NCBI RefSeq assembly: GCF_014596085.1
Contig: NZ_JACCJY010000008.1
Span: 110,021 to 174,020 of the forward strand
DNA: 64,000 nt
Direction of reading: 5' to 3'
Source: Azospirillum tabaci
GTDB taxonomy: Bacteria; Pseudomonadota; Alphaproteobacteria; Azospirillales; Azospirillaceae
Notes under the pieces: generated by a model
What the model saw: the letters and a program-made list of their open reading frames with translations, nothing else
Told to the model about the DNA's origin: nothing
Database searches by the model: none
In this document: one piece after another, positions 17,660 through 27,877 of the stretch
Layout of the letters: every line of letters begins with the position of its first letter
Numbering within the stretch: position 1 is the stretch's first letter
Position numbers and translations under genes: made by a program

Positions 17660-18856
17660 ATGACCGCGAAAATCGCCGTAAACGGCGTCACCCGGATTTT
17701 CGGGCGCCACCCACGTCAGGCGCTCGACCTGCTGAAGGCGGGTCTTTCCAAAGAAGAGATCTTTAAAAGAACCGGCCAGACCGTCGGCGTCCTGGACGCC
17801 AGTTTCGAGGTCGAGGCCGGTGAAATCTTCGTCATCATGGGCCTGTCGGGCTCCGGCAAATCGACGCTGGTCCGGATGCTCAACCGGCTGATCGACCCGA
17901 CCGCGGGCGAGATCCGGATCGACGGGCGCGACATCACCAAGCTGTCGCGCGCCGAGCTGACCGAGCTGCGGCGGCGCGACCTCAGCATGGTGTTCCAGTC
18001 CTTCGCCCTGCTGCCGCACCTGCGGGTGTGGGAGAACGCCGCCTTCGGGCTGGAGATCGCCGGGGAAAGTCTGACGGCGCGGCGCGACAAGGCGCAGCAG
18101 GCGCTGGACGCGGTCGGCCTCGGCGCCTACGCGGAAAGCTTCCCGCGGGAGCTGTCGGGCGGCATGCAGCAGCGCGTCGGCCTCGCCCGCGCGCTCGCCA
18201 ACGAGCCGTCCGTCCTGCTGATGGACGAAGCCTTCTCGGCCCTCGACCCGTTGATCCGCACGGAGATGCAGGACGAGTTGCTGCGCCTTCAGGCCGAACG
18301 GCAGCGCACCATCGTCTTCATCAGCCACGATCTGGACGAGGCGATCCGCATCGGCGACCGGCTGGCGATCATGGAGGGCGGCCAGATCATCCAGGTCGGG
18401 CGCCCGGACGAGATCCTGAAGCAGCCGGCCAACGATTACGTCCGCTCCTTCTTCCGCAACATCGACGTCACCAAAATCCTGACGGCGGGCGACATCGCCC
18501 GGCGCGATCAGGTGACTCTGATCCGCCACACCGGCGAAGGCCCGCGCGCCGCCGTCCGCCAGCTGCGCGAGCGCGACCGCGAGTTCGGCTATGTCCAGGA
18601 CGGACGCCGCCGCTTCCACGGCGTGGTGTCGGTGGAAACGCTGGTCACCGCCATCGAGCGGCACAACGGCTCCGCCACGCTGGACGAGGCGCTGCTGTCG
18701 GGCATCGAGCCGATTCCCGTCGACCTGCCGATGGACGAGGTGCTGCCGCGCATCGCGTCGGCCCCGTGCCCGCTGCCGGTGGTGGACGGGCAGGGCGCCT
18801 ATGTCGGGGCGATCTCCAAGACCGCCTATCTGGAAACCCTTGGACGGACGCGCTGA
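17660..18856 (+). CDS. Glycine betaine/proline-type ABC transporter ATP-binding protein
   Basis: ATPase of a quaternary-amine importer (ProV/OpuAA family), 398 residues. The N-terminal family element ([22 protein letters not shown]) is followed by Walker [10 protein letters not shown] near residue 65, signature [15 protein letters not shown], Walker [13 protein letters not shown] and switch His in [11 protein letters not shown]-terminal CBS-domain-like region (residues about 275-398) could sense ionic strength, as in OpuA. The start is ATG 17660 with GGAGG 9 bases upstream. The permease gene follows after 2 bases. Confidence 0.9.
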   Translation: MTAKIAVNGVTRIFGRHPRQALDLLKAGLSKEEIFKRTGQTVGVLDASFEVEAGEIFVIMGLSGSGKSTLVRMLNRLIDPTAGEIRIDGRDITKLSRAELTELRRRDLSMVFQSFALLPHLRVWENAAFGLEIAGESLTARRDKAQQALDAVGLGAYAESFPRELSGGMQQRVGLARALANEPSVLLMDEAFSALDPLIRTEMQDELLRLQAERQRTIVFISHDLDEAIRIGDRLAIMEGGQIIQVGRPDEILKQPANDYVRSFFRNIDVTKILTAGDIARRDQVTLIRHTGEGPRAAVRQLRERDREFGYVQDGRRRFHGVVSVETLVTAIERHNGSATLDEALLSGIEPIPVDLPMDEVLPRIASAPCPLPVVDGQGAYVGAISKTAYLETLGRTR

Positions 18857-18858
18857 CC

Positions 18859-19797
18859 ATGGACTTCAAGCTTCCCATCGGCGACTGGGCCGACGCCGCC
18901 GTGATGTTCCTCCTGGACCACGCGCAATGGCTGTTCGACGGCATCGACCTCGTGGTCGGAGCGGTCGCGGGCGCCGTTCAAGCCGCCCTGACCTCGCTGC
19001 CCGGCGTGGCGCTGGCCGCCATCGTGGTGCTGATCGGGCTGTGGCGCAACGGCTGGCGCTTCGCGCTGTTCGCGGCGGCCTCCCTCCTGGTCGTCGCCGG
19101 GCTGGGCATGTGGCACCAGACGGTGGACACGCTGGCGCTGGTGCTGACGGCGACCGCCATCGCCCTGACTATCGGCATTCCGCTGGGCATCGTCGCCGCG
19201 CGCAACGACCGGGTGGAGGCGGTGGTGCGCCCGGCGCTCGACCTGATGCAGACCATGCCGGCCTTCGTCTATCTGATCCCGGCGGCCATGCTGTTCGGGC
19301 TGGGCCAGGTGCCGGGGATCATCGCGACGATCATCTTCGCCATGCCGCCGGTGGTCCGCCTGACCAGCCTGGGCATCCGTCAGGTCCCGCACGAGCTGGT
19401 CGAGGCCGGTCTCGCCTTCGGCTGCACGCCGCGCCAGCTCCTGTTCAAGGTGCAGATGCCGACCGCTCTGCCGTCGATCATGGCGGGCATCAACCAGACC
19501 ATCATGCTGTCCCTGTCGATGGTGGTCATCGCCTCGATGATCGGGGCGGGCGGAGTCGGCAACGAGGTGCTGCGCGGCATCCAGCGGCTGGACATCGGCC
19601 TCGGCGTCGAAGGCGGGCTGGCCGTGGTGATCCTGGCGATCCTGCTCGACCGCATCACCCAGAGTTTCGGAACCCCGGATGCGGGGGGCCGCTCCCCCCG
19701 GTCCGTCCTGCGCGCCCTGCTGAACCGCCGCCGCGCGGAACGGCCGAGGGATGACGCGCGCCTGTCTCCCACGCACGGAGTCACGGAAGCGGGATGA
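18859..19797 (+). CDS. Glycine betaine/proline-type ABC transporter permease
   Basis: Inner-membrane permease of the ProW/OpuAB family, 312 residues. The transport core spans residues about 80-270, with TMPAFVYLIPAAMLFGLG and the ATPase-contact loop VEAGLAFGCTPRQLLFKVQMP. An amphipathic N-terminal segment precedes the first helices. The C-terminal 40 residues are charged and probably disordered. ProW, ProV and the binding protein are encoded in the usual order. The start lies 2 bases after the ATPase gene's stop. Confidence 0.9.
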   Translation: MDFKLPIGDWADAAVMFLLDHAQWLFDGIDLVVGAVAGAVQAALTSLPGVALAAIVVLIGLWRNGWRFALFAAASLLVVAGLGMWHQTVDTLALVLTATAIALTIGIPLGIVAARNDRVEAVVRPALDLMQTMPAFVYLIPAAMLFGLGQVPGIIATIIFAMPPVVRLTSLGIRQVPHELVEAGLAFGCTPRQLLFKVQMPTALPSIMAGINQTIMLSLSMVVIASMIGAGGVGNEVLRGIQRLDIGLGVEGGLAVVILAILLDRITQSFGTPDAGGRSPRSVLRALLNRRRAERPRDDARLSPTHGVTEAG

Positions 19798-19838
19798 ACC
19801 GCCATCCCCAAAGCCATACCGAACAAAGGATTTTTTCC

Positions 19839-20735
19839 ATGAGACGCACGTTTCTGAAGATGATGGCCCTCGGCGTCGCCGCCGTGATCGGCAGCACCGC
19901 CCTGTCCTCCGCCAGCGTTGCCGCCGAGGACAGGAAGCCGGTCCGCATCGGCTGGACCGCATGGTCCGACGCCGAGGCGGTGACCAAGCTCGCCCAACGC
20001 CTCATCCAGGAACGGCTGGATCAGCCGGTCGAGCTGGTGCTGGCCGACATCGGCCTGCAGTATCAGGGGCTCGCCAAGGGCGACCTCGACTTCATGATGA
20101 TGTCCTGGCTGCCGACCACCCACGCCTCCTATCTGGACAAGGTGGGCAAGGACATCGTGCCGCTGGGCATGCTCTACACCCGCGCCCGCCTGGGCTGGGC
20201 CGTGCCGGACTATGTGCCGGAGGATCAGGTGAAGACCATCGCCGACCTCGCCAAGCCGGAAATCCGTGAGAAGCTGAAGGGCAGGATCCAGGGCATCGAC
20301 CCCGGTTCGGGCCTGATGCAGGCGTCGGAGAAGGCGCTGAAGGACTACGGCCTCAACGATTACGAGCTGGTGTCGGCCAGCGGCGCCGCGATGACCGCCG
20401 CGCTCGGCCGCGCCGAGCGGCGCGAGGACTGGATCGCGGTCACCGCCTGGAGCCCGCACTGGATGTTCGCCAAGTGGAAGCTGCGCTATCTGGAGGACCC
20501 GAAGGGGTCGCTGGGCGGCCTTGAGCGCGTCCACGTCATGGCCCGCAAGAACTTCTACCAGGAGCACCCCAAGGTCGCCGAGTTCCTGACCCGGATGTAT
20601 CTGCCGCTGGAGGATCTGGAGAAGATCATGCTGGAGGCCGACGCCACCTCCTACGACAAGGCGATCGACGCCTACATCGCCAACAACAAGCGGCGCGTGG
20701 ACTATTGGGTGACCGGCGAGATGCCGGCCTCCTAA
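19839..20735 (+). CDS. Glycine betaine-type ABC transporter binding protein
   Basis: Periplasmic binding protein of the OpuAC/ProX family, 298 residues. A signal peptide covers about residues 1-31 (MRRTFLKMMALG to SVAAED). The mature start PVRIGWTAWSDAEAVTKLAQ and the segment FMMMSWLPTTHASYLDKVG are family hallmarks; Trp residues that could form an aromatic cage are present (GWTAW, SWLPTT, TAWSPHWMF). The start is ATG 19839 with AAAGGA 8 bases before it. The ligand is probably glycine betaine, choline or proline betaine, so the operon likely serves osmoprotection or quaternary-amine use. Confidence 0.88.
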   Translation: MRRTFLKMMALGVAAVIGSTALSSASVAAEDRKPVRIGWTAWSDAEAVTKLAQRLIQERLDQPVELVLADIGLQYQGLAKGDLDFMMMSWLPTTHASYLDKVGKDIVPLGMLYTRARLGWAVPDYVPEDQVKTIADLAKPEIREKLKGRIQGIDPGSGLMQASEKALKDYGLNDYELVSASGAAMTAALGRAERREDWIAVTAWSPHWMFAKWKLRYLEDPKGSLGGLERVHVMARKNFYQEHPKVAEFLTRMYLPLEDLEKIMLEADATSYDKAIDAYIANNKRRVDYWVTGEMPAS

Positions 20736-20760
20736 CGAACCCGAAACCCCTGTCCGAGCC

Positions 20761-22650
<1,890 letters not shown>

Positions 22651-23279
22651 GGCGCGGTAGCGCCGCTCGCTGTCGCTCAGCGACCGTTCCGCCCGGCGCC
22701 GCTCCGATGACGCGCGAGTAGCTCGCCATCCGCTCGATGTGCAGGCCGGTTTCAGGGTCGCGGTATTCGGCGGCCCGGGCGAGGCGGGCGACCAGCTCCT
22801 GCGCCTGCTGGCGGAGCTGGGCGGTCGCCTCCTCCACCCGGCTGCGCAGCACGGCGGCCTGATCGCGCATCATCCGCTGGCTCAGCCGCAGGCGCAGCAG
22901 GTTCTGCGCCCGGGCCAGCAATTCCGGGACGACGATGGGTTTGGTCAGGAAATCGGTGCAGCCGCTTTCGAGAGCGGCCACCCGCAGCTTCACCGACGTG
23001 TCGGCGGTGATCATCACCACCGGAACGTCGGCGAGGTGCCGCTGGGCGCGGATGCGCTCCAGCATCGCCATGCCGTCGAGGTCCGGCATGACGTTGTCGA
23101 TCAGGATCAGGTCGGGCGTGTTGCCCGCCAGCCAGTCCAGAGCCGCCAGCGGACCGCCCATGCCGATGGGCTCCGCGTCGTCGATCCGCCGAATCACCGC
23201 GCTGGTGATGAACAGCGTGGAGGGATCGTCATCGACGATTACAACCTGCATTTCTGCGCCAGCCCTAGACCACCATTTC

Positions 23280-23303
23280 GGGTATCATTAGAAAATGATA
23301 CCC
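23280..23303. promoter_or_regulatory. Perfect 10-bp inverted repeat upstream of response regulator
   Basis: GGGTATCATT and AATGATACCC are separated by AGAA. The site lies 29-52 bases before the response regulator start codon on the minus strand. There is no T-run after it on either strand, so an operator overlapping the promoter is more likely than a terminator (inference). Confidence 0.5.
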
Positions 23304-23348
23304 GGCAAGATCTTAACGAATCTTGCTGAAACTGGTCATGCACGGGCG

Positions 23349-23378
23349 AAAAAGTCGCGGCCGGACCGTCCGGCCGCG
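23349..23378 (-). terminator. Rho-independent terminator of the 56-residue gene
   Basis: On the minus strand a 10-bp GC-rich stem (CGCGGCCGGA/TCCGGCCGCG, loop of 3) at 23356-23378 is followed closely by five T residues (23353-23349). It lies 30 bases after the stop of the small gene at 23408. Confidence 0.75.
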
Positions 23379-23407
23379 TGCAGGAAACCTGCTCTGTCGG
23401 GTGCGCC

Positions 23408-23578
23408 TCAGCGGGCGGCGGTCAGACCGCCGTTGGCCGGGGTGCCCGGACGGCTGAAGGCCCCGGCCAGACGGCGGAACAGGCTGCGCAGATAGGCGGC
23501 CCGCAGGGCTTCCGCCTCGCGGCGAATGTTGCGCAGTTCCGTGGACGACAGGGGGTTCGCAAAGCTATTGGCGTTCAT
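23408..23578 (-). CDS. Small protein, RSP_7527-like (56 residues)
   Basis: A short gene with its own ribosome-binding site (GAGGA, 7 bases before ATG 23578) and a clear terminator. The product starts MNANSFANPLSS and continues in an Arg/Ala-rich amphipathic helix (ELRNIRREAEALRAAYLRS). This resembles the small alphaproteobacterial proteins with the LRREA-x-LRA-x-x-x-R pattern (RSP_7527 or DUF1127-like), several of which are highly expressed and influence RNA processing or stress physiology. The function here is unknown. The longer open frame on this strand (to 23794) runs into the upstream region and lacks support. Confidence 0.65.
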   Translation of the reverse strand: MNANSFANPLSSTELRNIRREAEALRAAYLRSLFRRLAGAFSRPGTPANGGLTAAR

Positions 23579-23830
23579 GGCTGTCCTCATGGCGGCATCA
23601 AGGGCCGCGGTTCGATGGGAATGTCTCTGGCGGTGCCGCTCGGGCGCCGGGGTCGGCGGCTGGCCGTGGAAGGGGCCTGCGCGATGCCGGCGAAGGGGCG
23701 GTGCTGCCTGCCTGGATATATTGACACCACCACCCCGAAAGACGACGCGCCGATAACGCATGGCTTCCATTACTATGATGCAGCGCACAACCATGAATAA
23801 AATGGCGCATCATCTTCCAAGAACGCAAGT

Positions 23831-23898
23831 CTTCGCAGCGCTGTTAAAAGAGTTCATCGTAGCGCTACGACGTTGAGGACTTCCGCAGCGCTGCGAAG
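23831..23898. promoter_or_regulatory. Cluster of three CG-AGCGCT-CG palindromes
   Basis: Three 12-bp sites of consensus CGYAGCGCTRCG begin at 23834, 23858 and 23884 (steps 24 and 26 bp). The second and third are perfect palindromes. The outer two lie inside a 13-bp inverted repeat, CTTCGCAGCGCTG (23831) and CAGCGCTGCGAAG (23886). They sit in the 443-bp divergent gap between the 56-residue gene and the LprI-like gene. Even spacing suggests an operator for a cooperative regulator (inference). Confidence 0.5.
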
Positions 23899-24021
23899 CG
23901 CGAATCTTCTGCCTTTCCGGCGTGACGGGAAGGCACCGGACCGGGCGACCCTCGGGGGACGGCTTGACCACACTCCGCCACCACGGCAGAGTTGAAGCCC
24001 GACCGCCGAAGGGGAATCCGC

Positions 24022-24702
24022 ATGCTCCGCCCAGTGCTGCTCGCCCTTGGCCTTCTGGCGCTGCCGACCGCCGCCATCGCGGCGGGTTTCCCCTGCTCCA
24101 AGGCCACCACACCGACGGAAAAGGCGATCTGCGCCGATCCGGCGCTCTCCGCGCTGGATGGAAAACTGGCCGCGACCTATCGCGCCGCCCTGGACCGTCT
24201 GTCCGGCGCCAGCCCGGAGGAGAGCGCCGCCGTGGCCGCCGTGAAGGCCGACCAACGGGCGTGGCTGCGCGACCGCGACTCCTGCCGTGCCGACGCCGCG
24301 TGCCTGCGCCGCGCCTATGACGGGCGCGTGGCGGTCCTGTCCTTCCGCACCGATCCCACCGCCCCGTCGTCGCCCATCGGGCGCTATGTGGGCCGCTTCG
24401 ACCATGAGGGCTTCATCAGCGTTGCCGCCATCGCCCTGCGCAACGGGACGGTCGCCGTCAGCGTCAGCGGCGCCGAGCCTTCGGCAGGGCGCTGGGTGTG
24501 CGACTTTTCCGGCATCGGGCGGCTGGATGACAAAGGGCGGCTGATGGTCGGCACGCCGGACGCGGAGGGCGGCGGCCTGATCCTGGTGGCCGAGGAGGAT
24601 GGCGGGATGATCATCCCCGACCTGGAACCCAACCGCGCCGCCAGCGGCTATTGGTGCGGTCACAACGGCAGCTTCATCTGGAACTACCGCCGCGCTCCCT
24701 GA
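24022..24702 (+). CDS. Exported protein with LprI/DUF1311 domain
   Basis: A 226-residue secreted protein. A signal peptide covers residues 1-21 (MLRPVLLALGLLALPTAAIA). The DUF1311 pattern follows: PCSKATTPTEKAICADPAL, then LDGKLAATYRAAL, with Cys residues also in RDSCRADAACLRRAY that probably form disulfides. LprI of Mycobacterium is an inhibitor of lysozyme, but most family members are uncharacterised. The C-terminal half (residues about 115-226) is a beta-rich region without a match I know. The start is ATG 24022 with AAGGGGA upstream. Confidence 0.75.
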   Translation: MLRPVLLALGLLALPTAAIAAGFPCSKATTPTEKAICADPALSALDGKLAATYRAALDRLSGASPEESAAVAAVKADQRAWLRDRDSCRADAACLRRAYDGRVAVLSFRTDPTAPSSPIGRYVGRFDHEGFISVAAIALRNGTVAVSVSGAEPSAGRWVCDFSGIGRLDDKGRLMVGTPDAEGGGLILVAEEDGGMIIPDLEPNRAASGYWCGHNGSFIWNYRRAP

Positions 24703-24751
24703 CCCCGTTTTCACCTTGCGAAGCGCGTGCCTCGGCGCCATTCCGTCAATG

Positions 24752-24810
24752 CATTGCGCACAATTCAACAGCGCATAACCAAATACATTGCGCACAATTC
24801 AATTTTGCGC
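24752..24810. promoter_or_regulatory. ohrR box: OhrR box with a second half-site, upstream of ohr
   Basis: A near-perfect 21-bp palindrome lies at 24790-24810: GCGCA-C-AATT-C-AATT-T-TGCGC. Its AATT-N-AATT core is that of known OhrR operators. The 17-bp sequence CATTGCGCACAATTCAA, which covers its left half, also occurs at 24752-24768, 34 bp upstream. Both lie within 140 bp of the ohr start codon. Confidence 0.75.
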
Positions 24811-24886
24811 GACAGTCCTTCTCGACAACAAGCGGCAACCCGCTTCCCCGATCGAAACGATCCATCTGTTCAAAGGAGTGCACGCA

Positions 24887-25306
24887 ATGAAGATCCTCTA
24901 CACGACCAAGGCGACGGCCACCGGCGGGCGTGACGGCAAGGCGGAGACCGATGACGGCCTGCTGTCGGTGGCGCTGGCCGCTCCGAAGGAGCTGGGCGGC
25001 AAGGGCGGCGCCACCAACCCCGAGCAGCTGTTCGCCGCCGGCTATTCGGCCTGCTTCCTCGGTGCCATGAAGTTCGTGGGCAACCGCGACAAGATCGCCG
25101 TTCCGGCGGACGTGACGGTGACCGCCCAGGTCGGCATCGGCCCGCGCGACGACGGCGAGGGCTTCGGCATCGCGGTGGACCTCACCGTGTCGCTGCCCGG
25201 CCTGGACAAGGCGGCGGCTGAGGATCTGGTGGCCCGCGCGCACAAGGTCTGCCCCTACAGCCACGCGACCAAGGGCAACATCGCGGTGAACACGGCCATC
25301 GCGTAA
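24887..25306 (+). CDS. ohr: Organic hydroperoxide resistance protein Ohr
   Basis: Thiol peroxidase that reduces organic hydroperoxides in the cytoplasm with lipoylated proteins as electron donor. It is 139 residues, the family norm. The reactive Cys56 (AAGYSACFLGAMKF) and resolving Cys122 (HKVCPYSHATKGN) are both present. The start is ATG 24887 with AAAGGAG 8 bases upstream. It lies directly after the OhrR box and before ohrR on the same strand, the usual arrangement. Confidence 0.95.
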   Translation: MKILYTTKATATGGRDGKAETDDGLLSVALAAPKELGGKGGATNPEQLFAAGYSACFLGAMKFVGNRDKIAVPADVTVTAQVGIGPRDDGEGFGIAVDLTVSLPGLDKAAAEDLVARAHKVCPYSHATKGNIAVNTAIA

Positions 25307-25332
25307 AGGGCGCATAACTGGGTTTCGTGCTT

Positions 25333-25390
25333 GCGGGCCTGTTGCGCGCCATACCCCCATGGGCTATGGGGGCGCGCGCAACAGGCCCGC
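25333..25390. terminator. Long stem-loop between ohr and ohrR
   Basis: A perfect 17-bp stem (GCGGGCCTGTTGCGCGC with its complement at 25374-25390) is extended by an inner CCCCCAT/ATGGGGG stem after a small bulge. It begins 27 bases after the ohr stop and ends 30 bases before the ohrR start. There is no T-run. It may end or attenuate the ohr transcript so that ohr is made in excess of OhrR (inference). Confidence 0.55.
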
Positions 25391-25420
25391 GACGCGTCCC
25401 TGGCTGGGAACCCCCGAACG

Positions 25421-25876
25421 ATGAGCACCGAGAACGACAACCCGCTTCTTCTGGCCAATCAGGCCTGCTTCGCCTTGTATTCGGCGAATCTGGCGATGAC
25501 GCGGGTTTACCGCCCGCTGCTGGAGGCGCTGGAGCTGACCTACCCGCAGTATCTGGTCATGCTCCTCCTTTGGGAACAGGACGGCCAGACCATGAAGACG
25601 CTGGGGGAGCGGCTGCTGCTCGACAGCGGCACGCTGACCCCGCTGCTGAAGCGGCTGGAAGGGCAGGGGCTGGTCACCCGCGCGCGGGACCCGGCGGACG
25701 AGCGGCTGGTGCGCATCCGCCTGACGCCGCAGGGCACCACCCTGCGGGAGCGGGCGACGGCGCTGCCGGAACACATCGCCGCGGCGGCGAACTGCCCGCT
25801 GCCCGATCTGGCCGGCCTGCGCGACGCGCTGCTGCGCTTGCGCGACTCGCTGAACGACGCCGCCGACCGGGACTGA
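25421..25876 (+). CDS. ohrR: MarR-family peroxide sensor OhrR
   Basis: Repressor of ohr, 151 residues. The sensing Cys16 sits in LANQACFALYSANLAMTRVY, the position conserved in OhrR proteins. The winged helix reads TMKTLGERLLLDSGTLTPLLKRLEGQGLVTRARDP. Oxidation of the Cys by organic peroxide releases the DNA, the known mechanism for the family. There is no second C-terminal Cys in this sequence, so it belongs to the one-Cys type of OhrR, which must form a mixed disulfide with a small thiol. The start is ATG 25421. Confidence 0.92.
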   Translation: MSTENDNPLLLANQACFALYSANLAMTRVYRPLLEALELTYPQYLVMLLLWEQDGQTMKTLGERLLLDSGTLTPLLKRLEGQGLVTRARDPADERLVRIRLTPQGTTLRERATALPEHIAAAANCPLPDLAGLRDALLRLRDSLNDAADRD

Positions 25877-25895
25877 ACCGGTCGCGACGCCCCCG

Positions 25896-27113
25896 TCAGC
25901 CGGCCTCGGCCATCGGCAGACGCGGCGGCTCCTCGGTCAGCCGCTTGGCGCGGCGGGCGCGGGTTTCCACCGTCGCGGCGGGCGTGACCGGCACGAAGTC
26001 GGTGGGCCGGCGGTCGTCGCCGGTGATTGCCCGCATGGCCGCCACGTTGGCGCTCTCCACCGCCTGCGCCTTGCGCACCTGGGCCAGGAACTTGGCGCTG
26101 GGCAGCATCACGTAGGTGATCCCCTCGATGCGGGCCCCCACCTTGTCATAGAGCTTCTCCGCGCTGGTCAGGATGCCTTCCTCGACCAGGGCGTCCACCG
26201 CGGAGGTCACCGCGCGCAACGTGTCGCGGCGGCGGCTCCACACATTCATGCCACTGTTCTTGATGATCTCGTCCGCCGACAGGGTCATCGCCTTGGCGCC
26301 CAGATCGCCCGGCGCCTCCGCCCCCGAATAATCGTACTCGGCGCTGAGACGGTTGTAGAGCCAGCGGGACACCGGGCTCTTCAGCCGCATCAGCCACTGG
26401 TAGCTGACCGGCTTGAATTCCAGGTTCCGGATGGCCGAGGAGACAAGCGGATTGAACTGCAGATGGGTTTCCTCGTCGCCCCCTTCGTCGCCGATCAGGT
26501 CGGGGCGGGACCGGATGGCCAGCACCGGGAAGGCCGTGGACTCCAGCAGGTTCGCCCCGCGGCCCTTCTTCACTCCCTCCGCCGGCTTGCCGATGATGAT
26601 GCGCGAGCGCGCCAGGATGGTCAGCGACTCGCGGATGTCGCGGATCGACAGCGTGTGGCCGACCGCCTTCAGTTCGCGCTGAATCTCGTAGAGGGTGAAG
26701 CGCATCTGGACCTTGTCGCGGTTCTCGCCGCCCAGCGACAGGCGCGAGCGGTCCATGGCGAGGCGGCGCACCACATGCTCGACCACCTGCTCGCGCTCGG
26801 CGGGGAAGACCTCGTATTCGATCTCGGTCTGGCCGTCGGCCTGGGCGGCCCCGTCGTCGCGGTTGACCATCTTGGTCAGACGGGCGGGCTGGATGGTCAG
26901 GTGGAAGGTGCTGCCGTGATAGGTGAACTCGCGCTTGATCGACGCGACGAAATTGCCTTTGGCGGGTGCGGTCTCCGCAGACCGTCCGCCGTCGCGCGAG
27001 GCGAAGACGTAGCGCGGCGCCAGATCGTACAGCGCGATCAGGTGCGACTGCGAGCGGTCCTCCAGCTCGAACAGCACCAGTTGCAGCGCGCCGGGTGTCG
27101 CGATCTTGCTCAT
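25896..27113 (-). CDS. Plasmid/chromid replication initiator protein
   Basis: A 405-residue protein next to an iteron array, so the likely origin-binding initiator. It begins MSKIATPGALQLVLFELEDR after a strong AAGGAGG. The segment QMRFTLYEIQRELKAVGHTLSIRDIRESLTIL reads like a winged helix, and a second such region lies around FKPVSYQWLMRLKSPVSRWLYNRL, giving two winged helices as in Rep_3/RepA-type initiators. The tail (from about residue 360) is basic. I cannot assign it to a named incompatibility group. Its promoter region contains three inverted iterons within 150 bp of the start codon, which suggests autorepression (inference). Confidence 0.75.
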   Translation of the reverse strand: MSKIATPGALQLVLFELEDRSQSHLIALYDLAPRYVFASRDGGRSAETAPAKGNFVASIKREFTYHGSTFHLTIQPARLTKMVNRDDGAAQADGQTEIEYEVFPAEREQVVEHVVRRLAMDRSRLSLGGENRDKVQMRFTLYEIQRELKAVGHTLSIRDIRESLTILARSRIIIGKPAEGVKKGRGANLLESTAFPVLAIRSRPDLIGDEGGDEETHLQFNPLVSSAIRNLEFKPVSYQWLMRLKSPVSRWLYNRLSAEYDYSGAEAPGDLGAKAMTLSADEIIKNSGMNVWSRRRDTLRAVTSAVDALVEEGILTSAEKLYDKVGARIEGITYVMLPSAKFLAQVRKAQAVESANVAAMRAITGDDRRPTDFVPVTPAATVETRARRAKRLTEEPPRLPMAEAG

Positions 27114-27194
27114 CCAATCCCTCCTTGCCCGGCAATGACCATGCGGCGGCAGACGCGCGCTGACAACCGCTTCGTGACGGGCGACCTCCTTCGG

Positions 27195-27778
27195 TATGGA
27201 GCCATTGCCCGCGCCCATGGAGCGATAGCTCGCGGGTATGGAGCAACAGCCCGCGCTTTCCCGGCACCGCGTTGACATCTTTCGACTCTGCCGGCGACTC
27301 CGCCGCCCGCTGCGAATCGCTCCATACCGACGGGGACCAAGGCGCGGGCTATCGCTCCATGACCGCGAGTTTCACCGCGAGTCGGAACTCCATGGGTCGG
27401 ACCGGCGAAGCGCGAGCAAAAGCTCCATCCTCTGCTCGCCGCCGGATTGCCATGCAGAGCGGATGAGGACGGCAGGGCGCGGGCTATCACTCCATAGCCG
27501 CGGGCTATCGCTCCATGGTGAGTGGGTGGATCGCCGCTGAAACGCGGGCTGTTGCTCCATGGCCCCGCGAACCAGCCGCGGCCTATGGCTCCAACCGGTG
27601 GGATTCCGAAGGCGCGGGCTATCGCTCCATGACCGCGGGTTCCCGCTCCAGGATTCCGATTCGGCGACCAAGCGCGGGCTGTCGCTCCATAGCGGCGGGC
27701 AAAGGCTCCAGGAGCGCGGGCCAAGGCTTCAACGGTGCGGGTTACCGCTCCATGCCCGGCTATGGAGTGACAGCCCGC
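27195..27778. repeat. oriV: Iteron array: candidate replication origin
   Basis: About 18 copies of an 18-bp unit with consensus GCGGGCTATCGCTCCATG. Plus-strand copies begin at 27309, 27344, 27377, 27412, 27479, 27500, 27544, 27578, 27614, 27635, 27674, 27695, 27716 and 27737. Inverted copies begin at 27195, 27216, 27237 and 27761. Four are near-identical to consensus; those at 27377, 27412, 27578 and 27716 are degenerate. Neighbouring copies often start exactly 21 bp apart (two helical turns), for example 27674/27695/27716/27737 and 27195/27216/27237. The array separates rep (minus) from a winged-helix gene (plus). I found no DnaA box and no marked AT-rich stretch inside it. Confidence 0.85.
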
Positions 27779-27877
27779 GGTTTGAAGAGCCGCGCATCGC
27801 CGGGAATCCTGATCCGCAAAGCGACCGGCCCGCAGTCCGTGCGGAGCCGGTCCCGACAGCCTTGCGGAGACCGCATC

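Noticed and set aside
17404..17766. 120-codon plus-strand frame before the glycine-betaine ATPase
   Set aside because: Starts in AT-rich promoter-like DNA without a ribosome-binding site and runs into the ATPase gene in the wrong frame.
27195..27778. CRISPR array
   Set aside because: The repeats are degenerate, occur in both orientations, and have spacers of only 3-26 bases at helical-turn spacing; no cas gene is present. They are iterons next to a rep gene.
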